A stretch of 64,000 bases of DNA, from positions 20,541-84,540 of the forward strand of contig NZ_VOHJ01000012.1 of assembly GCF_007923255.1 (NCBI RefSeq), in the 5' to 3' direction. Shown in pieces: positions 50,377 through 57,773 of this stretch. Under the pieces are notes generated by a model that did not search any database, was not told the origin of the DNA, and worked only from the letters and a program-made list of their open reading frames with translations. Made by a program: the position numbers and the translations under genes. Each line of letters begins with the position of its first letter. The stretch's first letter is position 1. This DNA comes from Vulcaniibacterium thermophilum (lineage in GTDB: Bacteria > Pseudomonadota > Gammaproteobacteria > Xanthomonadales > Xanthomonadaceae).

Positions 50377-53300
50377 GGCGATGCAGTCTAGACACGATAT
50401 CGCGAGCGCCGCGTTACGCCAGGCCCGGGCCGCCATCGACGGCGCGCTGAGCCGCGACCGTGGGCGCCTCTACGGGCTCTGGTCGCGCTGGTCGCGCGCA
50501 CCGGAGGACGCCAAGGCGCAGGAGCAGTTCGCGCAGGCGCTGGCGAGATCGGTGGCGCAGCGCGAGGCGCGCGCGGCGTCGCTGCCGCAGGCGCCGGTCG
50601 ATCCGTCCCTGCCGATCGCGCGCGAGGCCGAGCGCATCGTCGAGCTGATCCGCGCGCACCAGGTGGTCGTCGTCGCCGGGGAGACCGGCTCGGGCAAGAC
50701 CACGCAGCTGCCGAAGCTGTGCCTCGCCGCCGGGCGCGGGCAGGCCGGCATGATCGGCTGCACGCAGCCGCGGCGGATCGCCGCGCGCGCGGTGGCGCGC
50801 CGCGTCGCCGAGGAGCTGCGCGTGCCGCTGGGCGGCGCGGTCGGCTACCAGGTGCGCTTCACCGAGAACGTCGGCGAGCAGACCGCGGTGAAGTTCATGA
50901 CCGACGGCATCCTGCTCGCCGAGATCCAGTCCGACCGCTGGCTGTCGGCCTACGACACGCTGGTGATCGACGAGGCGCACGAGCGCAGCCTCAACATCGA
51001 TTTCCTGCTCGGCTACCTCAAGCAACTGATCGCGCGGCGGCCGGACCTCAAGCTCGTCATCACCTCGGCGACGATCGACACCGAGCGCTTCGCCGCACAC
51101 TTCGGCAACGCGCCGGTGGTGAGCGTGGAAGGGCGCGGCTATCCGGTCGAGGTGCGCTGGCGGCCGCTCGAAGGCGAAGGCGACGCCGACGGTGCGCGCA
51201 CGGTGCTCGAAGGCATCGTCGCCGCCTGCGACGAGATCACCCGCGAGGACCCGCGCGGCGACGTGCTGATCTTCCTGCCCGGCGAGCGCGAGATCCGCGA
51301 CGCGCACCAGGCGCTGGAACGGCGCAAGTACCGCGAAACCGAAGTGCTGCCGCTGTACGCGCGGCTGTCGGCGCGCGACCAGGACCGCGTGTTCAACCCC
51401 GGCGTGAAGCGGCGCATCGTGCTGGCGACCAACGTCGCCGAGACCTCGCTGACGGTGCCGCGCATCCGTTACGTGGTCGATCCGGGCCTGGCGCGGGTGA
51501 AGCGCTACAGCCCGCGCGGCAAGCTCGACCGCCTGCACATCGAGCCGGTGAGCCAGGCAAGCGCCGACCAGCGCAAGGGCCGTTGCGGCCGCATCAGCGA
51601 GGGCGTGTGCTACCGGCTCTACAGCGAGGCCGATTTCCTGTCGCGGCCACAGTACACCGACCCGGAAATCCGCCGCGCCGCGCTCGCCGGCGTGATCCTG
51701 CGCATGCTGTCGCTCGGCCTCGGCCGGATCGAGGCGTTCCCGTTCCTCGAACCGCCCGATCCGCGCGCGATCGCCGACGGCTGGCAGCAGCTCGCCGAGC
51801 TCGGCGCGGTCGACGGCGAGCGCAAGCTCACCGCGATCGGCCGGCAGATGGCGCGGCTGCCGGTGGACGTGAAGCTGGCGCGCATGCTGATCGCGGCCAA
51901 CGCCCACGGCTGCCTGCGCGAGATGCTGGCGATCGCGGCGTTCCTCGGCATCCAGGACCCGCGCGAGCGCCCGGCCGACAAGCGCGGCGCCGCCGATGCC
52001 GCGCATGCCGAATTCAGCGACCCGAAGAGCGAGTTCGTCGGCATCCTGAAGCTGTGGGACGCCTACCAGGCCGCGCACGAGGCGATGACGCAGTCGAAGC
52101 TGCGCGACTGGTGCGAGAAGCGCTTCCTCGGCTTCCTGCGCATGCGCGAATGGCGCGAGCTGCACCGGCAGCTCAAGCTGATCTGCGAGGAACTGCAGTG
52201 GGATACCGGTAGGGCGGGTCTTGACCCGCCACCGGGCGGCAAGGCGGCGGGTCAGGACCCGACACCGGGCGGCAAGGCGGCGGGTCAGGACCCGACACCG
52301 GGCGGCAAGGCGGGTCAAGACCCGCCCTACTCACGTCTCCATCGTGCGTTGATCGCCGGGTTGCCCACCCAGATCGGCCAGCGCAGCGAGCGCAACCAGT
52401 ACGACGGCCCGCGCGGGCGCAAGTTCCAGTTGTTTCCCGCCTCGCCGCTGGCGTCGAAGCCGCCGCCGTGGGTGCTGTCGGCGACGATCCTCGACACCGA
52501 GCGGGTATGGGCGCTGACCAACGCCGCGATCGAGCCGGAGTGGGTGATCGCGGAAGTGCCGCATTTGCTCTCGCGCCGCCAGCACGATCCGCACTGGTCG
52601 CGCTCGCAGGGGCGCGTGGTCGGCAGCGAGCAGATCAGTCTGTTCGGGCTGGTGCTGGCGCCGAAGAAGCCGATCCACTACGGCGCGCTGTTCCCGCAGG
52701 AAGCGCGCGAGATCTTCGTGCGCGACGCGCTGGTGACCGGCGAGATCAACACGCGCGCGGCGTTCCTGCCGCGCAACCTCGCCACGCTCGCCGCCGCGCG
52801 CGAGGAGGAGGCCAAGCAGCGCCGCGTGGGCCTCGTCGTCGACGACGACTGGATGACGCAGTGGTACCTCGACCGCCTGCCGCCGCACGTGCACAACGCG
52901 CAGGCGCTGGATGCGTGGTACCGCGGCCTCGACGAGGCGGGCAGGAAGGCGCTGGAGTGGTCGAAGGCGGACCTGATGGTCGGCGACACCGCGCAGGCCG
53001 AGCTGTTCCCGCCGTTCCTGCCGCTGGGCGAGGTGCGGCTCGCGGTGCGCTACCGCTTCGAGCCGGGCGCGCCGGACGACGGCATGACGGTCGCGGTGCC
53101 GCTGCATCTGCTCAACGCGCTCGACCCGGCGCGGCTGTCGTGGCTCGCGCCCGGGTTCGTCGCCGACAAGGCCGCCGCGCTGATCAAGTCGCTGCCGAAG
53201 GCGCTGCGGCGCAACTTCGTGCCGGCGCCGGATTTCGCGCGCGCGTTCTTCGAGGCGCACCCGAAACCCGAGGCCGACAGCCTGACGGGCGCGCTGGCGC

Positions 53301-54424
53301 GCTTCCTGCGGAAGGTGACCGGCGCGGAGGTCGCGGCGAGCGACTTCGACGAGTCCGCGCTGGAGCCCCACCTGCGCGTCAACCTGCGCCTGCTCGACCG
53401 CGACGGGCGCACCGTACTGGCCGAGTCGCGCGATCTCGACGAGTTGCGCCGCCGCTTCGGCGAGCGCGCGGCGGCGGCGTTCGCGGAGAAGGCGGCAGGA
53501 CGCATGGCGCGCAGCGGATTGACCGCATTCCCGGACGAGCCGATTCCGGTCAGCGTGCCGGGCGCGGGTGGCGTGCCGGCGTATCCCGCGCTGCACGACG
53601 ACGGCGAGAGCGTGTCGCTGCAGGTGCATGCCGAACGCGACGTCGCCGAAGCCGCGCATCCGGCCGGCGTCCGGCGCCTGCTGGTGCTGGCGCTCGCCGA
53701 TCGGTTGAAACAGGCGCGCAAGCAGTTGCCGGTGTCGCCCAGGCTCGGGCTGCTGTACGCGCAGATCGAGTCGGCCGCGCCGCGCCGGCTGGAGAAGCTG
53801 GCGACGCAGGGCGCCAAGGGCGAGGCCGACCGCCTGCGCGCCGATCTGGTCGATGGCGCGTTCGCCGCGCTCAGCGCCGAGGGGCTGGAGGCGATCCGCG
53901 ATCCGCAGGCGTTCGCCGCCAAACGCGAGGAGGTGGGCCGGCAACTGTTCCCGGAGGCGATGGAGCGGCTGAAGCAGGCCGAGGCGATCCTCGCGCTGGT
54001 CGCCGAAGTGCGCGCGAAGCTGGAGTCGAAGCTGATGGGCTGGGCCAGCGGCAACCTCGACGACATGCGCGCGCATCTCGCCGCGCTGACGCCGCCCGGC
54101 TTCCTGCGCGACACGCCGGCCGAGGCGCTGCGCGAATACCCGCGCTGGCTGCGCGCGCTGTCGCTGCGCGCCGAGCGCGCGCAGCGCGACCCGCTGCGCG
54201 ACCAGACTCGGATGCTGGAACTCAAGCCGTTCGCCGATGCGCTCGCGCAGGCGGCGGAGCAGGGCGAGGCGCGCGCGCCCGAGTGGCAGGCGCTGCGCTG
54301 GGATCTCGAGGAACTGCGCGTCTCGCTGTTCGCGCAGGAACTGGGCGCGAAGGGCGGCGTGTCGCCGAAGAAGCTTGCGCAGCGTCTGGCCGCGCTGCGC
54401 GAGGGGGTGCCGCGGCGGGCGTAG
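50375..54424 (+). CDS. hrpA: DEAH-box RNA helicase HrpA with an in-frame repeat insertion
   Basis: This 1349-residue RNA helicase, of a family that rescues collided ribosomes in E. coli, has Walker A VVVVAGETGSGKTTQLPKL, TQPRRIAARAVARRVAEEL, the DEAH box LVIDEAHERSLNIDFLLGYL, SATID, and motif VI DQRKGRCGRISEGVCYRLY. The HA2/OB and long C-terminal DUF3418-type region follow. Residues about 612-652 are not family-like: a palindromic DNA repeat is translated as three copies of PGGKAAGQDPT, between EELQWDT and YSRLHRALIAGLPTQIG. The start may be 50375 or the ATG two codons later. The stop TAG is part of another dispersed repeat. Confidence 0.95.
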   Translation: MAMQSRHDIASAALRQARAAIDGALSRDRGRLYGLWSRWSRAPEDAKAQEQFAQALARSVAQREARAASLPQAPVDPSLPIAREAERIVELIRAHQVVVVAGETGSGKTTQLPKLCLAAGRGQAGMIGCTQPRRIAARAVARRVAEELRVPLGGAVGYQVRFTENVGEQTAVKFMTDGILLAEIQSDRWLSAYDTLVIDEAHERSLNIDFLLGYLKQLIARRPDLKLVITSATIDTERFAAHFGNAPVVSVEGRGYPVEVRWRPLEGEGDADGARTVLEGIVAACDEITREDPRGDVLIFLPGEREIRDAHQALERRKYRETEVLPLYARLSARDQDRVFNPGVKRRIVLATNVAETSLTVPRIRYVVDPGLARVKRYSPRGKLDRLHIEPVSQASADQRKGRCGRISEGVCYRLYSEADFLSRPQYTDPEIRRAALAGVILRMLSLGLGRIEAFPFLEPPDPRAIADGWQQLAELGAVDGERKLTAIGRQMARLPVDVKLARMLIAANAHGCLREMLAIAAFLGIQDPRERPADKRGAADAAHAEFSDPKSEFVGILKLWDAYQAAHEAMTQSKLRDWCEKRFLGFLRMREWRELHRQLKLICEELQWDTGRAGLDPPPGGKAAGQDPTPGGKAAGQDPTPGGKAGQDPPYSRLHRALIAGLPTQIGQRSERNQYDGPRGRKFQLFPASPLASKPPPWVLSATILDTERVWALTNAAIEPEWVIAEVPHLLSRRQHDPHWSRSQGRVVGSEQISLFGLVLAPKKPIHYGALFPQEAREIFVRDALVTGEINTRAAFLPRNLATLAAAREEEAKQRRVGLVVDDDWMTQWYLDRLPPHVHNAQALDAWYRGLDEAGRKALEWSKADLMVGDTAQAELFPPFLPLGEVRLAVRYRFEPGAPDDGMTVAVPLHLLNALDPARLSWLAPGFVADKAAALIKSLPKALRRNFVPAPDFARAFFEAHPKPEADSLTGALARFLRKVTGAEVAASDFDESALEPHLRVNLRLLDRDGRTVLAESRDLDELRRRFGERAAAAFAEKAAGRMARSGLTAFPDEPIPVSVPGAGGVPAYPALHDDGESVSLQVHAERDVAEAAHPAGVRRLLVLALADRLKQARKQLPVSPRLGLLYAQIESAAPRRLEKLATQGAKGEADRLRADLVDGAFAALSAEGLEAIRDPQAFAAKREEVGRQLFPEAMERLKQAEAILALVAEVRAKLESKLMGWASGNLDDMRAHLAALTPPGFLRDTPAEALREYPRWLRALSLRAERAQRDPLRDQTRMLELKPFADALAQAAEQGEARAPEWQALRWDLEELRVSLFAQELGAKGGVSPKKLAQRLAALREGVPRRA
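52209..52330. repeat. Palindromic element inserted in hrpA
   Basis: Perfect 22-bp terminal inverted repeats (52209-52230 and 52309-52330), each itself a GGCGGGTC-TT-GACCCGCC hairpin, flank two and a half direct 33-bp units starting ACCGGGCGGCAAGGCGG. The whole is read in frame by hrpA. Confidence 0.92.
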
Positions 54425-54498
54425 GAGCGGCTTCAGCCGCGACCACGACCGGCGACGAGGCGAGGGGCCGCGCCTGTAGCCGCTCCTGCGGCCCCTCA
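54422..54498. repeat. REP-like repeats after hrpA
   Basis: TAGGAGCGGCTTCAGCCGCG (from 54422) and an inverted-type GTAGCCGCTCCTGCGGCCCC (from 54476) form fold-back structures. The first three bases are the hrpA stop codon. Confidence 0.7.
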
Positions 54499-54541
54499 CC
54501 CTGCCCGGGTCGGGACGCCGGTGGCCGCGAAGGCCGGCGCC

Positions 54542-55030
54542 TCACTCGACCGGCTTCACCTTCGCCTTCGGGCTGTGGCCGTCGACCTGCAGGTACCACG
54601 CGCCCATGAACCCCGGCGCGATGGTGACCTTCGGATTCTCCAGCGAGCCGCGGATCGCCATCGGCGGTGTGTCGACCACCCGCCAGCGCTGGCCGTTCTC
54701 GAGCCGGAGCACGTCGCCCGAGGACCAGCCGCGGAACGATCCGACGATGGCGCTGCGGATCGGTTCGCGGCTGTCGCGGTCGAACAGGCCGCCGCGGCGC
54801 TGCTGCTCGCGGACGGTGTCGTCCTCAACCTGGCGCGCCACCGACGCCTGCTCGCTGGCGAGGATCGCGTTGAGCGCCCGCAACTGGTCGGCGCCGAGCG
54901 TGTCCAGGCCGGTGGCGCGCATCTGCTCGGCGCTGAGGCGCTGCTCGATCGGTACGTACGCGGGCGGCGCGGCGTGCGCCGGCAGCGCGAGCGCAAGCGA
55001 CGCGCCCAGGACAAGGAGCCGGGAGTGCAT
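54542..55030 (-). CDS. Small secreted protein, tandem paralog A
   Basis: I do not recognise a named family. The 162-residue product has a signal peptide (MHSRLLVLGASLALALPAHA, cleaved before AP). A helical region has a repeated pattern shared with its neighbour (LSAEQMRATGLDTLGADQLRALNAIL), a charged segment follows, and the C-terminal strand-rich part reads SFRGWSSGDVLRLENGQRW and GFMGAWYLQVDGHSPKAKVK. The mature protein is probably periplasmic. It starts 11 bases after the paralogous gene and shares its layout over the whole length, so both came from one duplication and form an operon. Confidence 0.85.
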   Translation of the reverse strand: MHSRLLVLGASLALALPAHAAPPAYVPIEQRLSAEQMRATGLDTLGADQLRALNAILASEQASVARQVEDDTVREQQRRGGLFDRDSREPIRSAIVGSFRGWSSGDVLRLENGQRWRVVDTPPMAIRGSLENPKVTIAPGFMGAWYLQVDGHSPKAKVKPVE

Positions 55031-55041
55031 GCTCTTCTCCG

Positions 55042-55536
55042 TCACTTGACGCGCACCACGCGGGCGCGGGTGTTGTAGCCCTCGACCGCGAGATACCACG
55101 TGTTGCCGAGGATCGCGGGCGTGATCCGCACCTTCGGGGCGTCCAGGCGCACGCCCGCCAGCGAGGCGTCGTCGGTCTGCTCCCACTCCTGGCCGTTCGC
55201 GAGCACGAAGCGGCGGCCGCGCCCGAACCCGCGGAACTCGCCCTGAAGCTGGCTGACGATCGGCTCGGTGGAGCCGAAGTTGAAGAAGCCGCGCGCCTCG
55301 CTCTTGACCTTCTCCTCGGCGCGCTCGGCGGCCCGCGCGGATTCGGTCTCGACCGTGCGATTGAGCCACGCGTTGAGGTTCGCCAGTTCCTCCGCGCTCA
55401 GCTTGTCCAGCCCGGCCGCCTTGAACTGCTCGGGCGTCATTTCCTGCTCGATGCGCTGCTGGGCGAACGCGAGCGGGCAGGCGAGCGCGAGCGCGAGCAG
55501 CAGGGCGCTCGACCGGAACACGACGGCATGACGCAT
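55042..55536 (-). CDS. Small secreted protein, tandem paralog B
   Basis: This 164-residue product has a signal peptide (MRHAVVFRSSALLLALALAC, ending near AFA-QQ). MTPEQFKAAGLDKLSAEELA and LNAWLNRTVETESARAAERA follow, then GEFRGFGRGRRFVLANGQEW and a C-terminal TPAILGNTWYLAVEGYNTRA. The motif order (T-x-E-Q-F-x-A-x-G-L-D-x-L ... F-x-G ... NGQ-x-W ... WYLxV-x-G) is the same as in paralog A. GGAGGAA lies 8 bases before the ATG. Divergent from relA. Function unknown; the strand-rich half looks like a small binding module. Confidence 0.87.
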   Translation of the reverse strand: MRHAVVFRSSALLLALALACPLAFAQQRIEQEMTPEQFKAAGLDKLSAEELANLNAWLNRTVETESARAAERAEEKVKSEARGFFNFGSTEPIVSQLQGEFRGFGRGRRFVLANGQEWEQTDDASLAGVRLDAPKVRITPAILGNTWYLAVEGYNTRARVVRVK

Positions 55537-55564
55537 AGGCTGTTCCTCCGGAGGGTCCGCCGCT

Positions 55565-55570
55565 AGTGTA
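55565..55570 (-). promoter_or_regulatory. Putative -10 box of the secreted-paralog operon
   Basis: TACACT on the minus strand, 28 bases upstream of the paralog B ATG, with GGAGGAA between. Confidence 0.45.
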
Positions 55571-55579
55571 GACCCAAGC

Positions 55580-55598
55580 CCGATTCCCGATTCCCGCT
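55580..55598. repeat. Short heptanucleotide C-rich arm before relA
   Basis: Two GATTCCC units followed by a degenerate GCTTCCG, ending 16 bases before the relA ATG. Confidence 0.7.
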
Positions 55599-55614
55599 TC
55601 CGCCCGCGTTCGCG

Positions 55615-57735
55615 ATGAGCGCCCCCGCGCCGCTGCCGCCGATGGATCTCGCCGCCCTGCTGGCCCGCCACGGGCTTGCGGTGCCGGCGGTGCTGCGCGC
55701 GTGCGGCGGGATGGCGCTGGAGGCGGCGCTGGCCGGATCGGGCGAGATCCCGGACGTGCTCGGCGACACGCTGGAGGCGCTCTCGCGGCTGGAGGCCGAT
55801 GCCGACACCGTGGCCGCGGCCGTGCTGCATGCCTGCCCGGCGCTCGCGTCGCAATGCGCCGGGATCGAGCGCGAGCAGCCCTCGCTGGTGCCGCTGCTGG
55901 AGGGCCAGCGCTCGGCCGAGCAGGTGTGGTCGCTGTACAGCGAGCAGGGCGGCCGCACGCGCAGCGAAGGGTTGCGCCGCCTGCTGCTGTCGATCGTGCG
56001 CGACCTGCGCGTGGTGCCGATCCTGCTGGCGCGCCAGCTCGCGCGCATGCGCCACGCCGCACGGCTGCCGGAGGCCGAGCGCCGTGCGCTGGCCGCGCTC
56101 ACCCGCGACATCCACGCGCCACTCGCCAACCGGCTCGGCATCTGGCAGTTGAAGTGGGAGCTCGAGGATCTCGCGTTCCGCCATCTCGAACCGGACACCT
56201 ACCACCGCATCGCGCGCCTGCTCGACGAGAAGCGCGCCGACCGCGAGCGCTACATCGAGGACGTCAAGCGCACCCTGCGCGAGGCGCTGGCGGCGCAGGG
56301 CCTGCGCGCCGAGGTCGCCGGCCGGCCGAAGCACATCTTCAGCATCTGGAAGAAGATGCAGCGCAAGAACGTGCCGATCGGCGAGCTGTACGACCTGCGC
56401 GCGGTGCGCGTGCTGGTCGACACCGTCGCCGACTGCTACGCCGCGCTCGGCGTGGTGCATGCGACCTGGGTGCCGATCCCGAGCGAATTCGACGACTACA
56501 TCGCCCGTCCCAAGCGCAACGACTACCGCTCGCTGCACACCGCCGTGGTCGGTCCGGAAGGCAAGACGCTGGAAGTGCAGATCCGCACCCACGAGATGCA
56601 CCGCCAGGCCGAGCTCGGCGTCGCGGCGCACTGGAAGTACAAGGAAGGCGGCGGCCCCAACGCCGCCTTCGAACGCAAGATCGCGTGGATGCGCCAGTTG
56701 CTGGAAGCGCAGCAGGAAGGCGAGTTGGCCGGCGAGTTCGACACCGAGCTGGTCGAGGATCGCGTCTACGCGCTGACGCCGAAGGGCGACGTGGTCGATC
56801 TGCCGGCGGGCGCGACGCCGCTCGATTTCGCCTACCACATCCACACCGAGGTCGGTCACCGCTGCCGCGGCGCCAAGGTCGACGGCCGCATCGTGCCGCT
56901 CGACCACAAGCTGCGCACCGGCGATCGCGTCGAGATCCTCACCGGCAAGACCGCCGCGCCGCGCCGCGACTGGCTGGTCGCGGCCAACGGCTTCCTCGCC
57001 AGCCCGCGTTCGCGCGAAAAGGTGCGGGCGTGGTTCCACAAGCTCGACCGCGCGCGCAACCTGCAGGAGGGCCGCGAGATGCTGGAGCGCGAGTTGCGCC
57101 GGCTCGGGCTGCTGCACGCCGATCTGGCGCCGGTGCTGCCGCGCTTCAATCTGTCCGACGTCGAGGAGCTGTACGTGCAGGTCGCGCTCGGCGACCTCGG
57201 CGCGCATCAGGTCGGCCGCGCGCTGCTGGAGCTGGAGCGTCCGCCCGAACCGCCGTCCGCGCCGCCCGGGCCCGCGCGCCGGGCGCCGCCGCGCCGCAGC
57301 AGCGACTTCACGGTCGAGGGCGTGGGCAATCTGCTGGTGCAGCTCGCACGCTGCTGCCAGCCGGTCCCGGGCGAGCCGATCGTCGGCTACCTCACGCGCG
57401 GGCGCGGCGTCACCGTGCATCGCGCCGACTGCGCCGCGTTCGCGCGTCTGGCCAGCGCGCAGCCGCAGCGCGTGCTGCCGGTGGAATGGGGCAAACCCGG
57501 CGGCGGCTACGAAGTCGATGTCGTGGTATCGGCGATCGACCGCAAGTGGCTGCTGAAGGACGTCACCCACGTGATCGCGCAGGCGAACGCGCATGTGCTG
57601 AGCATGCGCACCGACGAGGAGCGCGACGGCGTGCGCATCCGCATGCGCCTGCGCGTGGCCGACTACGGCCAGCTCGCCGGCCTGCTCGGCAAGCTGGCGG
57701 CGCTGCCGGGGGTGGAGCAGGCGCGCCGCGCCTGA
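55615..57735 (+). CDS. relA: (p)ppGpp synthetase RelA
   Basis: This 706-residue stringent-response enzyme makes ppGpp on stalled ribosomes. The N-terminal hydrolase domain is degenerate: where active enzymes have HDxxED, this one has AAVLHACPAL. The synthetase domain carries SEFDDYIARPKRNDYRSLHT, the acidic ExDD variant of monofunctional RelA (about residue 290). TGS (DRVYALTPKGDVVDLPAGAT, from about 382), a zinc-finger-like ARCCQPVPGEPIVGYLTRGR (about 577) and a C-terminal ACT domain follow. No SpoT is in the window. The start at 55615 lies after a short heptanucleotide arm and has no Shine-Dalgarno. Confidence 0.95.
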   Translation: MSAPAPLPPMDLAALLARHGLAVPAVLRACGGMALEAALAGSGEIPDVLGDTLEALSRLEADADTVAAAVLHACPALASQCAGIEREQPSLVPLLEGQRSAEQVWSLYSEQGGRTRSEGLRRLLLSIVRDLRVVPILLARQLARMRHAARLPEAERRALAALTRDIHAPLANRLGIWQLKWELEDLAFRHLEPDTYHRIARLLDEKRADRERYIEDVKRTLREALAAQGLRAEVAGRPKHIFSIWKKMQRKNVPIGELYDLRAVRVLVDTVADCYAALGVVHATWVPIPSEFDDYIARPKRNDYRSLHTAVVGPEGKTLEVQIRTHEMHRQAELGVAAHWKYKEGGGPNAAFERKIAWMRQLLEAQQEGELAGEFDTELVEDRVYALTPKGDVVDLPAGATPLDFAYHIHTEVGHRCRGAKVDGRIVPLDHKLRTGDRVEILTGKTAAPRRDWLVAANGFLASPRSREKVRAWFHKLDRARNLQEGREMLERELRRLGLLHADLAPVLPRFNLSDVEELYVQVALGDLGAHQVGRALLELERPPEPPSAPPGPARRAPPRRSSDFTVEGVGNLLVQLARCCQPVPGEPIVGYLTRGRGVTVHRADCAAFARLASAQPQRVLPVEWGKPGGGYEVDVVVSAIDRKWLLKDVTHVIAQANAHVLSMRTDEERDGVRIRMRLRVADYGQLAGLLGKLAALPGVEQARRA

Positions 57736-57760
57736 ACCTGCGGATGCCCCAGCGCGGGGC

Positions 57761-57766
57761 TATGCT
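57761..57766 (+). promoter_or_regulatory. Putative -10 box of the TPR protein gene (leaderless)
   Basis: TATGCT ends seven bases before the ATG at 57774; same spacing as at queE, dusB and the glycosyltransferase gene. Confidence 0.45.
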
Positions 57767-57773
57767 CCGGGCG

